From: Sequoia sempervirens
Lineage: Eukaryota > Streptophyta > Pinopsida > Cupressales > Cupressaceae
DNA: 64,000 nucleotides
NCBI GenBank assembly: GCA_007258455.2
Contig: VDFB02047230.1
Coordinates: 157,922,635-157,986,634, forward strand
Direction of reading: 5' to 3'
Part shown: piece after piece, positions 32,600 through 44,749 of the stretch
Position numbering within the stretch: the stretch's first letter is position 1
How the letters are laid out: the number at the start of each line of letters is the position of its first letter
The notes under the pieces: generated by a model
What the model saw: only the letters and a program-made list of their open reading frames with translations
Told to the model about the DNA's origin: nothing
The model's database searches: none
Program-made: the position numbers and the translations under genes

Positions 32600-34271
32600 A
32601 TTTTCCTAGTTCGAGATCATGCCTCTCTTTTTATTTACTCCATAATCTAGTGAGGATTTAACCATATCCTTTTAATGAATACCCAGCTTAACCCTAGCTT
32701 CTACCAAACCTTAGGAGAACTTTCTCTTCTTTGTGGACTAAGGGATCCATACTTCTACACTAGCCAGCGCTCCTAGGAAATCATCCTCACCTGGATTCTC
32801 TACCTCCATTTCATCCTCTAACAACCATGCATTAGCTTTAGTAGGCTCCACCATAACAACTAGCCCTTTACCCGCCTCTATTAAAGAGTCCAACTCCACA
32901 TTACTACAATTTTCACCTAAAATCTCCAAAGCCTTTGAGATTTTCTCATCCAAGGACATATTATGCTTATCCAGCTACTTACCCTCCTCTGTGCACTTTC
33001 TCTCCAACTCATTGAGCGCCTCCTCCTAAATGAAATGCCCCGACTGAGGTGAAAGAATCATTGATTCTTTCTCTTGGTCACAGACAGGTGACTTCTCCAT
33101 AGCTTCAATTGAAACTTTTTAAATGCTACCCTCTTGTTCTGGATACACTTTTTCTTGGCATGTTTCTATAACTAACGCCACTTTTGATTTCCCTGCCTTA
33201 TCGGTCTTTAGCCTACAACCCAAAGGTCACACTAAACTATATTTAGAGTAGGAGTCACCTCTCAACTTTTGAATCCAACTCCCATAACCAAAAATCAACT
33301 CGAGCTCATCATAAAGGTGTTGCACCAGATTATTTTCCATACAAATCTATATATGGGTATGTGCCTCCCCCAACCTTCTCCTTTCTTCTACACACACAAA
33401 GGTGCCCAAACAATTCCCAATCTCCTCTAGGATGCTTGGCTCCCAATATTCTGTGGGGAGATCTAGTAGACTATACCAATCTTGCATTGACTCCATTACA
33501 TGGGTCGAAGGATTGAAACCAACCTTCCAGCATCTCAGATAAAAGCCACACCCATCAAGAACCCAAATACCATTCGTGATTTCATCCCTTAAATCCCTTG
33601 TTGGAAAAATAACTAGGAAAAAATCATTTTGAAGGGTTTTGAACTAGAGCTTATCACCCCAACACGATTTCTACCATTTCACTAAATAATCCTAGTTGAG
33701 ATCCAAGTCATACCATTTTCCAATCAAACCCAGATTTTCTAACCTCAAAACTTCAACTTGAAGCTTTACTGTACTAACCACCAAGGAAGCCCTACCAGCC
33801 GGAATCCCATTGCCATTTCCTGGGATAGGCTTCCTATTGTCACCACCTCTCACCTCTTCCCTATCCTCCTCCCATTCTGAATCCAACTTTATCCTTTTCC
33901 AAATATCCTTGATGAAGGTTTTCCTCCTAATAGGATTTCAATTTTGACTAGATTCCTCCAACCTTGACTACCCTCCAAAGCCTCTTCCAGACCCATCATT
34001 TTTCTAGGGCCTTTGAAAGGCATCATTCTTATACCCACCTCTTCCTTGGTGACCCCTAAAACCCAATCTATCGCTATCAAACCTTCTCCCCTCATGGCCC
34101 CACCCAACAACATGAGGAGCATCTTGAAAAGTATTCTTTGGGTGGGCCCATCTTTCTAGGTGCAAAACCCCAACAACATCCACTTGTCAATTTCCTTTGA
34201 AACCACCCTGAACCCTTGTAGGGAAATGCCCTACATCCGACCATTGCAGACCCTGAGCATGCGCCATTTTT
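32600..34271 (-). pseudogene. LINE ORF1 relic (DUF4283-like), minus strand
   Basis: Reading down from ATG at 34271, one frame gives MAHAQGLQWSDVG, a Gly/Arg-rich region (FRGHQGRGGY), PIPGNGNGIPAGRASL, GLIGKWYDLDLN, then a DUF4283-type core: IFPTRDLRDEI, WVLDGCGFYLRCWKVGFNP, WYSLLDLPTEYWEPSILEEIGN and LGTFVCVEERRRLG. An acidic tail (EKISKALEILGENCSN, EVENPGEDDF) follows. Stops are numerous but almost all in one frame and of the C-to-T type. No ORF2 follows at lower coordinates, so only the ORF1 part was inserted or survived. No poly(A) is seen. It differs from the ORF1 at 1-1249 and is from another LINE subfamily. Confidence 0.72.
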
Positions 34272-34341
34272 AAAATTGAATTGACATAGACCTCATTTCT
34301 CAATTATTCTCCTCTTTCAATTCAAAAAAAAATTAATAATC

Positions 34342-36170
34342 ACCTATTATGATATTATTCGATATATATGTTGTAATTTACATACTAATATGATTATGCA
34401 AGAATGTGGTATTAACATGCCACTTGAAACAATCAAGGAGTTTATAGCAGGTTTTTTTTGTGAAAGATCTAATGGGAAATTATTTTATTTAAGTTCATAT
34501 ATTTCTAGAGAATGCAGTAGTTGTGGCAATCTTTCATTCTTAGGAGTTTGTATGCATGAAAGTGTTGAAAATGATTTTGGACAAAAATTAGTGGATTTTA
34601 AAAGATTTAAGAATGTTAAGTATTATTTAAAATATGGAAAATTGGAAAGTGTTGTGATTTAATCATAGAAAAAATTAGTGTGCATGCATTCATATCATAA
34701 TTTAAGAGTAAGATTTACCAAAATATGTCAAGAACTCTCAACATGCTTGATGGATTGATGGAAAGTTTCACACATGTGAAACATATTTCTAGTTGGAACT
34801 ATACTATTAGTGGTTGATTTTGCAAAAACGTATACTCTTGATCCATAAGAGGAAATCCAATTACAATATTACAATTCAGTGCAAGTGGTTATGTTTGTTC
34901 ATATTGTATACAAGCATGCAAATGATAGCACAAAGGATGATATAAATTTTTTGAGGTATTATCATTTCTATTTGAGTGGCAACCGATTACACTCGTCAAA
35001 GTTTGTTCAATATCGTTTCAATATATTTTGTTCAAAATTAAGAGAAAGAGGAATCCAAATGATAAAACATCTCATATGGTCAGATAATTGTATGGGATGG
35101 TTCAAGAATGATTTAATGGTCTATTGGTTAAGTAGGGTTCACAAGAAACATAATGTCCAACATATGTGGAGTATTTTTGAAGTTGGACATGGTAAAGGAG
35201 AACATGATGGAGCAGGTGTGTGTGTTAAAAGAATTCTTGACAGAGAGCAATTAAAATTTGAGGATGTAGTACAATTTAAAGATGCGTGTGGTATTATGGA
35301 TTGGTACAATACATAATTATCTACAAGATCAAGCGAGTACTCTACAATTCATCGATTCTTTTGATTGAAGAGAACATTCTACCTAGCCTTCTAAATGGAA
35401 TTTATTTAAGAGTTCAAATGCAAGCACATGGACTATCTGGACAAGGGAGCTTGCATTTTTTTGTCATTTTTGTATTTCAAGAGATTGGGAAGCATGTGAG
35501 AATATAGAATGGGTTGAAGAGTGGAAGCAAAGATTGTTGACACCTACACAAACACACAATCAATATGAAACAATAATTAATGACAATGATCAAGTGTTTG
35601 TATTAGATGACTATGATCATGTTTCAACCCTTGTACAAGAAGGTAATTTAATTTAATTTATTTCATTTTATTTCACTTTATTACTATTTTTTAATATATA
35701 TTTAATTATATATATGAATTCATGTTTGGAGATTGGTCAAATTATATGGACCACACAAGTTATTGAATCAAATTTTATTTGTAGGACATGTGTATGCTGT
35801 TGTTGCACTTGAGGAGAATGAAGAGGAAACAAAATATTGGTTGGCTCATTGTTTTGAGATTAAACATGAGTTAATAGCACCTTGAGAAGATGATGATGGC
35901 TATCATTATCCAACAGGTTCAATGGTGGTTGTTGGCACTTGGCTACGAAAATACCTAACAAGGAAGAATGGTTTTCCTGCATTCGAAGATTATGAAACAC
36001 ATAAGAAGATTATACACTAATCACATTTGTCAATGGAAGCAAATATAAAACTAGCGATGTATTGTGGAAGACCTTCAAATAAAGAGCTATGAACAATTTC
36101 TATGGAAGAGCATTGGGAAATCATAGATGCAATGTAAAAAAGAAAGGATGCAGATGGTACAATGAAATAA
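34342..36170 (+). pseudogene. Decayed transposase-like gene with GHGKGxHDGAG motif, two exons
   Basis: One frame (frame 1) runs from about 34342 to 35310 with a few stops: NMIMQECGINMPLETI, SRECSSCGNLSFLG, VDFAKTYTLDP, HLIWSDNCMGWFKND, YWLSRVHKKHNVQHMW and FEVGHGKGEHDGAGVCVKR. Coding traces continue to INDNDQVFVLDD and STLVQEG. A GT-AG intron at 35643-35784 joins in phase to exon 2: HVYAVVALEENEEE, TKYWLAHCFEIKHELIAP, YHYPTGSMVVVGTWLRKYL and LSMEANIKLAMYCGRPSNKE. I recognise this layout from uncharacterised plant proteins that look like DDE-type transposases, but I cannot name the superfamily. The SDN-to-GHGKG region would be the catalytic part. Confidence 0.68.
35643..35784 (+). other. Intron of the transposase-like relic
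   Basis: The donor is AAG/GTAATTTAA and the acceptor is a T-rich stretch ending TTTGTAG/GACATG. Excision keeps the frame (GAA G|GA CAT) and joins VQEG to HVYAVV, consistent with a spliced gene and not a processed copy. Confidence 0.65.
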
Positions 36171-36175
36171 GTAAA

Positions 36176-36374
36176 TAGAGGTCAGTATATATATAATTTT
36201 ATATATTTAAATATATGTTTTAATGATATATTGATATTGCTTATGTAAATAGTTAAAATTGATTTATCGTCCTTTTGTATCCTTGTCATCATCATAAATT
36301 CATCACATACTTTGAGAAGAAAAAAGGGAGGATGCAAATTCAATCTACAACATGGAATACTTGAAATATAGGTA

Positions 36375-36456
<82 letters not shown>

Positions 36457-36890
36457 TTGATGATATATTATGATATTTCTTATGTAAATAGTTAAAAATG
36501 ATTTGTTCTCCTCATGTATCCCTAAGCCATCATCACATTCATCACATACATTGAGATAAAAAAGAGATGATGCAAATTCAACCTAGACAACATGGAATAC
36601 TTGTAAATATAGGTAAGTAGATATATAGTTTTATGTATTTAAATACAAGTTTTCAAGAAATTATATATTAATATTGCTTATGTTAATAGTTAAAATTGAT
36701 TTATTTTCCTTTCTGTAATCTTAATCCATCATCACATTCATCACATACTTTGAAACAAAAAGGAGAGGATGCAGATTCAACCTACAACACATGTGTAATA
36801 CTTGTAAATATAGGTAAGTGTATATATATAGTTTTATATAAATTTAAATACATGTCTTGATGATATAATGATATTTCTTAAATCATTTTG
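36176..36890 (+). repeat. Tandem repeat, unit about 200 bp, about 3.4 copies
   Basis: Units start near 36176, 36372, 36613 and 36813. Each carries GATATTGCTTATGT(A/T)AATAGTTAAAA-like sequence, CATCACATTCATCACATAC, a purine-rich stretch, GATGCA(A/G)ATTCAA and then AATATAGGTA(A/T). The end of each unit resembles a splice donor (ATAG/GTAAG), so the unit may be a duplicated intron-exon segment of the preceding gene, but I cannot show it is coding. Confidence 0.75.
36380..36453. repeat. (TA)n microsatellite, about 37 units
   Basis: Uninterrupted TATATA run inside the second copy of the 200-bp repeat. Likely variable in length between individuals. Confidence 0.97.
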
Positions 36891-37310
36891 ATATCAAGTG
36901 GTGTGAAGAGGCTACATTTTGATGATTCACCACAAGTTTTGAATTTTCTTGAGATGACATAGCCACATTTTATAAACATTGTTTTAAGTTGGCATACATG
37001 CCAAATTTGTATATGTACATACACAATTACTGTACACTTTTATATATACAAATATATATTTGATATATTTTGTTCATTATGTGTGTATTTTCCTACTTTG
37101 AAAACTAAATTTTGAATGTATTCACCTTATCATGTATATTATTGTTAAATTTGGTTGCCTTGGGAAACTTCACCAAATTTGATCCCCTTAAGCCATCCTT
37201 TTTTTTCTAGGACCTTAATTCATAGATCCCCTTGAGCCATCCTATGAGGACCCCTTAAGCAACCATTTCTCCTAATACCCCTTAATTCATATATATCCTA
37301 ATTTTAATTA
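36891..37310. other. Spacer with one arm of an inverted repeat
   Basis: AT-rich, no gene. The segment 37144-37197 (AAATTTGGTTGCCTTGGG through GATCCCCTTAAGCCATCC) is the reverse complement of sequence at about 42405-42465, differing at only a few positions. Confidence 0.8.
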
Positions 37311-37965
37311 TATCAATTGTGATTGAACATGAGACATACTTTGAATTCTTTGATCCCCTTAAGCAAATTTTGAGAACTTTTTTCATCCTATTAAGACATC
37401 CTATTAGGACCCCTTAAGACATCCTATTAGAACATAAATTATATGAACATTGACACTATTTGGAAATTCTAATACTTAATGATATCATTTGTGATTGAAC
37501 ATGAGACACTTTCAATTCTTTGATCCCCTTAAGCAAATTTTGATAACTTCTTTGATCCCCTTAAGACATCCTATTAGGATATAAATTATATTAACATTGA
37601 CACTATTTTGAAAATTCTAATACTTAATTATATCAATTGTGATTGAACATGAGACATACTTTGAATTCTTTAATCCCCTTAAGAAAATTTTGAGGGCTTC
37701 TTTGATTCCCTTAAGACATCCTATTAGGACCCCTTAAGAAATCCTATTAGGACATAAATTATATTAACATTGACACTATTTTGGAAATTATAATACTTAA
37801 TTATATCAATTGTGATTGAACATGAGACATACCTTGAATTCTTTGATCCCCTTAAGCAAATTTTGAGGACTTCTTTGATCCCTTAAGACATCCTATTAGG
37901 ACCCCCTAGGACATCCTATTAGGACATAAATTATATTAACATTGACACAATTTTGGAATAGTTAT
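37311..37965 (+). repeat. Tandem repeat, about 172 bp unit, 4 copies
   Basis: TATCA(A/T)TTGTGATTGAACATGAG begins copies at 37311, 37483, 37631 and 37803 (spacings 172, 148, 172). Each contains GATCCCCTTAAGCAAATTTTGA and one or two CTTAAGACATCCTATTAGGA segments. The 148-bp copy lacks one such segment. Confidence 0.9.
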
Positions 37966-39297
37966 GATGAGTCATTGTCATTGTTATGATGAGTCATCCT
38001 AAATTATAATATTATAAAATGTCTTGACTATGAATCATGATGAGGTAAAAATAACCTCATCAATATAATGAACTAAATACTTAATCTCAATCTTTCAATC
38101 GTCCTTACCCTGCTAATTGATTATCTTTAGGATAAGTAATTTCTTTCTTTTTGTGAAAAGGCATACAATCTTTATTTCTTGAAATTAGTCGAAATAAGCT
38201 AACTTGTGTTGACATAATGGTTTAGTTTTTTAGCATTGCACATGTCAAATTCCACAATTGGTTATCATGACAGTCAAAGAGGTTTAACACGGACTTCAAC
38301 ACCATTGAAGACAAGAGAATGGGCATCAAAACTTTAGGAGCATACATGATGGACCGAGTTTTTGTAGTTTTTGTTATTTTCAGTTTTAAATACTTTATGG
38401 CTCATGTCAAGCCCCTTTAATGTTTCATGTCATGGACTTTAAAGTCAGTTAGTTGTTGACAATTAGTTGAATATTTTACCAATTGAAAAGTAAGATTTTG
38501 TTAGTTGCTCTTATATAAATATGTAACTGTTGAAAATGATAATATACAAAAGAATATCGTTATGTTGTCACTATATTTTCTAAGTTACACTATTCATATG
38601 AATAAAATGAGTTTTTCCCGCCACCTTTGGAGTTACTGAGTAATGTGAATGGAGTTATTTGAATGAAGTAATTTGGAGTTACCAGTGTATTTGATCTGAG
38701 CTAGGCGTAGGAGCACCCAAGATTTGGCCACTTGAGGGTTGTAGATTAGATAGATAAGTATTCTACTTTTAATTCTAAAAATTGGAATTGAAGTTTAGTT
38801 TCATGTGTGTAATTCTATTAAGACTAATCCTGCAGGTTGTAGCTAAGTCTGTAGTCTTTGAGTTTAGTGTCTGAAGTTCTGGAGCACCTTCTTTTAGTTG
38901 TTTTAGATTGTTAGATCATTTTATGTTAGTTGCTTAGATTGTTATCTTTTGTTAGATCAATGTTTCCTATTTTCTTTACAAGCTTTACATCTTTAGCAAT
39001 TTATACATTTCTTAGTTTAATCATTTCCATGCTTTCTAGTTTAGTTGTTATGCTTTTTAGATTTATAGTTTTTTGCTTTCTAGTTTAGTTATTTCAAGCT
39101 TTCTAGATAAATGATTTCCTACTTTCTAAGTTTAGTGGCCTTTTAGTTTAGAGTTTTATTGTAGTTGTCCAACATCTAGGAAACCCAAGGGAGATAGTCA
39201 AGATGTCTTTTATTGCATATAGCCTTCAAACACTACATGGTTGATATATTAATGTATTTATCAACTAAAGTGTTAGGACCCTACAACAACCTATCAA
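37966..39297. other. Spacer with LTR-like promoter composition
   Basis: No gene recognised. A TATA-like box (TTATATAAATATG, about 38511) and repeated TTAGTTG and GTCAGTTAG motifs around 38440-38640 look like an LTR or promoter, but I could not find terminal TG/CA with a target duplication. At 38950-39180 TTTCTAGTTTAGTT-like phrases recur several times. Confidence 0.35.
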
Positions 39298-39645
39298 ATC
39301 AAATGTAATGTACAAATATTTGAATGTCCTATTAATGTCTTGACTATGAATCAAATGTAAAGTACAAATATTTGAAAATCCTATAATTTGGCATTTGTAT
39401 AATTTCACATTAATGTCCTATTAATTTCTTGACTTTGAATCAAGTGTAAAGTACACATATTTAAATTTCCTATTAATTTTAACTTTAATTTTACATTTGT
39501 ATATAATTTCATATTAATATCCTATTAATTTCTTCACTATAAATCAAATGTAAAGTGCAAAAATTTCAATGCCATATTAATTTTATATTAATTTCACATT
39601 TGTATAATTTCACATTAATGTCCTATTAATTTCTTAGATAACATA
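39298..39645. repeat. Tandem repeat, unit about 100-125 bp, about 3 copies
   Basis: Copies share AATCAAATGTAAAGTACAAA, ATTTGTATAATTTCACATT and AATGTCCTATTAATTTCTTGAC-like blocks with moderate divergence. No coding content. Confidence 0.8.
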
Positions 39646-39992
39646 GTTTTGTTAAGTTGTTTTTTAACTCCTAAATTACAACGTATGAAAAGATTGAAAT
39701 TTAATAATAAAATATTATCTCATGAGGATAACTAATTTGTTCAAGTTAAAATGCATAAATGTACATGTATACAATACTATTTAACAATAATAGTCCATAA
39801 AATACTAAAAATTCCATGAAACAATATATAAAGTCCATGAAAATACTAAAACATGTACATATACAGTTGATGAAATAATGAAACATGTATAGATCAGGTC
39901 CATGAAAAACTAAAACATGTATAAAAAGTACATGTAATGTGCATTGAAACATAGATAGAGTCTATGGAATGTACTAAAACATATATATAAAT

Positions 39993-42104
39993 CTAACTCC
40001 TATGGTCTCTATAATCAAGAGACCTCTTCACTCCATGTAGACTAGGGTGATCTGAATCAGTTAGTGCAAAAGAAAGAAAGTTAAAACCATATTTAACATG
40101 ATTAAAAATGATTTAATTCATTTTAATTTATAAAGTCATATTTAAATTGTTGTATGAGGCTACTTTGGATGTATAGCTATAGGACTTGTCTCATGCTATA
40201 TTAAAAGAAAAAGAATTTAAAACACATGAGCACATATATTCAATTGAAATTTAATTTAAGTCATTCACAATGTATGATTTATAATTGACTTTAAATATAA
40301 TCAAAATTTTAAATTACCATATGAGGTTGCTTTGCACATGCTAGTTGAGGTGGTATGACATCATCAAGACGAAAAGTGTCACTAACAAGGTCCTATAAGG
40401 TCAAATAAAGCACATGTATAAAAATTAAGTTAAAACATATATATTCAAGTGTCCCAATAGGTGTTTTAATCTATTTAAAATACCTACAAATTGTGCACAC
40501 ATGTAGAACAATTTTTAAACAACCTAAAATTTAGTTTCAACTCCTGAAATTGTCGTGCATCAAATGGGTGTCCAATAACCATCCTAATGGTCATGTCAAC
40601 CTATACATAGACATATAATTTTATTATATTTACATGCACATTTGATATAGTGAATTCAAAATATAAAATTGTAAGTATAGTTTTTTAAAATAATATAGAT
40701 ATGAGTGGCTCCTGTGAGACACCTAACAATCGAGGAGCGCCTGACAATCCCTCTGGTGGATCTAACATGGATGTCAAATGACCTCCCTAAACCAACATAA
40801 ATATTTAACACACACTCAAGATTGAATTACAAATTAAAATCAAGTTAAAATTATTTAAAATATTTAAAAAATCAATCAAAATAACCCATATGGGTTGCCA
40901 ACTTGCATTGGTTTTGGCTGAAAACAAAATTGATCAAAAGATGGACCTATGGTCATCATCTACACCAAACAATTTAATTGTTAAAATATTACAATTTTTT
41001 TGATATATATGTTCATTAAAAATGTGTGCTTAAAAAATTATTATAAATTCAACATGTACACATATATCTATACCTATGTTTGATGATTTGTATGATGAAG
41101 CTCAGTAGTAAGAAAATCAAAATATGAACCAATCTCATCAGATGTTCTGCATCCACCTGAAGTGGATGTAGCTTGATCAGGTCCATAACATAACTAATGA
41201 CAACTCACACATACATGAGGTGTTGACACAAGTGGAGTGGTACTAGGACCAACTCCATCTAATGATCCTCCATGGTCTCACCCTCAAACCCCAACTACCA
41301 TGTAAGAAGTCTATTCATCGAGGCTAGCTGCAAGCACACTCAAAGCTCCTAGTGTGGCTACCACCGCATGATGTTGGATGGGTGTAAGAATGGAAACAAT
41401 AGGAGGATCTAAAAGAGGTTAAGAAGGCATGGGTCATTGGGGATCAACCCATGCCCCTAACCTTTGTCATGGCATGTCGCCACCAATAGTCTAAAATGAT
41501 TTAAAATCAAAATAATTGGGTTTTTGGCCCAATACAAACTCTGTATATAATTTTCTCAGAAAATAGAGAGGGACCTCACAGTTAGCATGTGGTGGTTGAT
41601 CAAATACCATCCACCATCTATCCCAAAAATTGGCAACCATCTATAGATGCCTACACCACCTCATTGATATTCTTTTTTTATATTCCAGAATTGGTTGGTT
41701 GCTAACAGGGTGGACAAAATATGGAGCAAGATGGCTTTGTTATTTTAAGGTCAAGGATATGCCTATAAGAGAGACCATTAGAATAAAAATGTCTCCTCTC
41801 CTCTCTCCATTTTCAATGACTATCTAAGTCATCATCAATGAAACTGACAACATCTACAACGTTTTGCATCAAAGATGCAAAATGCCTCATGTGGGGTGGA
41901 ATCAATGGTTCATTTTAAATTACATTTATTTTATCTTGAATGGATCTAATATTATCATTGATGTGAGATCACAAGCAAGCCTCCTCAAATCCAGGGTGTG
42001 GAGGTGGGGATTTTTGAGATGGAGGGGGTGGAGGTGGAGGGTATTAAGGTGAAGTGGGATGATGTAGAGGATTGAAGATATCCTCAATATCAAAATTATC
42101 CATG
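39993..42104 (-). pseudogene. Decayed multi-exon gene of unknown function, minus strand
   Basis: From ATG at 42104 the frame reads MDNFDIEDIFNPLHHPTSP, a proline run (PPPPPPSQKSPPPHPGFEE), then INDNIRSIQDKINVI, MRHFASLMQNVVDVVSFIDDD and SNGLSYRHILDLKI. A second frame continues with LTPIQHHAVVATLGALSVLAASLDE and DQATSTSGGCRTSDEIGSYFDF to a donor at 41074. Likely further exons with AG/GT flanks are 40886-40959, 40723-40786, 40524-40600 (VIGHPFDARQFQELKLNF), 40318-40392 (TFRLDDVIPPQLACAKQPH) and 39993-40051 (DHPSLHGVKRSLDYRDHRS then TAG). Not all exon phases agree. Stops in exon 1 look like CAA or CGA changed to TAA or TGA. I do not recognise the family. It is convergent with the relic at 34342-36170. 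Confidence 0.5.
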
Positions 42105-42383
42105 ATATAAAAGTGAACCTAAAAAACTTATACAAAATTAGAAAACAAGTACAAAATTAACAAACACATGCATTAATAAGCATCAAATTAACAAGTACAT
42201 GACTATTTAAAAGAAAAAATAAGATACATACACATACATACATCATTCAAATTGAGTACACATACAAGTTTCAAAATTTAAGATCTAATTATACAAACGA
42301 AAAAAAACATGGTTTGTCTACTTTAAAAAAAAAAAATTGTTAATATGATGTAAAATCTCATTAAATAACATTAAATTAGGAGA

Positions 42384-42830
42384 ATGATGGCTTAAGGTGT
42401 CCTTGTAGGATGGCTTAAGGGGTTCAAATTTGGTGAAGTTTCCCAAGGCAACCAAATTTCATTAAATTACATGCACTATTTTTTAAAATGTATATTTAGG
42501 AGGTAATTAATAACATATGATGGCCTCCTATTATTAATGTATAATCACTTTATCATGATGGCTTAAGGGGATCAAATCTGGTGAAGTTGCCCAAGGCAAC
42601 CAAATTTCATTAAATCGCATATACTATTTTTTAAAATTTACATTTAGGAGATAATTAATAACATATGATGGCCTCCTATTGTTAATGTGTAATCACTTTA
42701 TCATGATGGCTTAAGGAGATCAAATTTGGTGATGTTGCCCAAGGTAACCAAATTTTATTAAAGTACATATAATTTTTTAAAAATGTACATTTAGGAGGTA
42801 ATTAATAACATATGATGCATGGCATGACCT
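42384..42830. repeat. Tandem repeat, unit about 165 bp, about 3 copies, inverted relative to 37144-37197
   Basis: GATGGCTTAAGG(G/A)G starts units near 42409, 42559 and 42704. Each contains AAATTTGGTGAAGTT, CCCAAGGCAACCAAATTT and TTTAGGAGGTAATTAATAACATATGATGGC. The CTTAAGGGGATCAAATTTGG core is the reverse complement of the unit at 37144-37197. Confidence 0.85.
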
Positions 42831-42999
42831 AGTCCACCTCATCCAAAATTCAAATCTCCTACTCTTGAGCCAAACTTTCCAATGACTAGTAATTAATTTG
42901 TTAGCCTATGCACCAAAAATATTCAATTGAGTGAATAAAAAAATGTATTTATGGACAATCCTAGGTTATTAGAAATCATTTGGAATTCATGGATCACAC

Positions 43000-44514
43000 A
43001 TAAGAGTAATACAATTTAGTAGGAATTTAGAGGCACATATTTGTATTATGTACACTAGTTCATTAGATCTCTTCATTAGCATCGTTGTGCTCAAGGAATG
43101 ACAACAATCTTATTCGATAATTATAGATGCTTGGCTTGTGACTAAGATACTTGTCTAGGTCTTCTCCTATTGTCTTGAAAACAATATTTTTATTATTTTT
43201 GGCATAAAAATTTGTCACAAATGGGTCAAGACACATATGCACATAGATCCCTACAAGTTACATTAGAATTAGACTAGGTTGCATTGGAAAGACTGGGTCA
43301 TACAATGAAACCTTGTTCAAGACCTTGAATAATGTGGCCTATGTGGGTGTATCCCTCTTATGTGACCTATCTGTGTAAAGAGAAAATATGATATGAGTTT
43401 TATGATCATCCCTTGAGAATGAGATGCGGTTCAAATCTACCTATCGAAAATAAATAATTGTTAATGTGATGTGAGATCTAGTTTTCTAGCCTCATTTTGA
43501 TGAACTATTGTTCTAGGTTATTTATCACTTACTTTCAATCCCCTACCAATAATTAATTGTTAGTATACCTTTCATTAAATTACATATCCTTTTTTTCAAA
43601 TGTACATTTGGGAGGTACTTGATAGCACTTGTGTGGGGATTTTTTTGTCCATGTAGACTTGTGGATGTATGGCCTTTGAATTTTTTTGAATTGAGACCTT
43701 CTGGGATAAATAATTTTATCCATTTAGAGGGACTTACTAGGATATGTTGACGTATCCTAGTCTAATTCAATGCCTATTTTATAATCCTTGAGAAAGATGT
43801 GATATTTAAGCCCCATGAAGAAGGTGATTGATTCATCATTATGGAAGATGTCGAATGGTGTGTAATTAAATGTTGATCCATAGTGATGAAAAAATGAGGT
43901 GAACGGATGAGTTTCATTATGGAGTTGACGAAAGGATTGGTATAGGATCAACAAAATGGTTAATGGTGAGTGTGGTAGGTCAATGAAAGGATTGATATTA
44001 GTAATTTTCTTGGTAGAATGATTAGATGAATTTATTTTGATGTGGGGAGAAGTTACCCTAGTGATCATGTGAGTAGCATCCTTATTCTTCTTAATTAGAG
44101 ATTTATATCCAATACCTTAGAATCCTTGGATTGCATAAATATGGATATGTTCAAGGATTCCTTGTTCATGAATTCCTAATCCTTTTCCTTGATACTTCAT
44201 GATCTGACACATTTAATTTGAAATTGGATATTTTTACTTTGAAAGAAAGATGCAAAGGCATCATTAGATGGCTAGGTAATATTAGGTTTTACAAAGTATC
44301 TATTCACTAATAAAATACCATTAGGTAAAGGTTTTTGGGTTAAATGGGTGGAATTTTGGCTCTTGGATGGGGTCGATGGGTGATTGAGAGGATTTTTATC
44401 CTTGGATTTGATTAATGTGATCAAAATGATAATTTTGACCTTGATTTGGCTATGGAAAAGTTTGATCATAAATTGAATAGGGATCTTGATGTTAATTTTA
44501 TGATGTGGGTGCAT
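43000..44514 (-). pseudogene. Gypsy-like polyprotein fragment with a G-patch, minus strand
   Basis: Minus-strand frames at 44272-44514 and 43757-44068 are joined by intervening traces. At 44116-44216 the translation reads CQIMKYQGKGLGIHEQGILEHI, a good match to the G-patch motif that plant Tat/Ogre-like Gypsy elements carry between protease and RT. DAFAS-like and GIGYKSL segments flank it, and STFNYTPFDIFHND and GLKYHIFL follow. No RT or integrase motifs are visible. This would be an old Gypsy fragment in reverse orientation. The G-patch is convincing; the rest is weak. Confidence 0.42.
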
Positions 44515-44749
44515 TTACTTTAAGCTTAACATGGCCTTTAACTAGGTATCTCTACTAGGACTATAGAGATGCTTGAATGGTAGTAGATCTATACATTTAC
44601 AAGAGTAGAGATAAATCCACCAAGGCTATTGATATTTGTCTAGAAAAGGAGTAATTCTTAGTCATGTGTCAACTATCTCTATACTAGTATGCATGATTAT
44701 ATAGTATGTAGACCTTTGTCTACTTGTCAATGAACTAGCCCAATATTTA

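Noticed and set aside
37144..42465. Terminal inverted repeats of one DNA transposon
   Set aside because: The inverted segments match well, but the arrays around them are not symmetrical and I found no target duplication, so I list them as inverted segments only.
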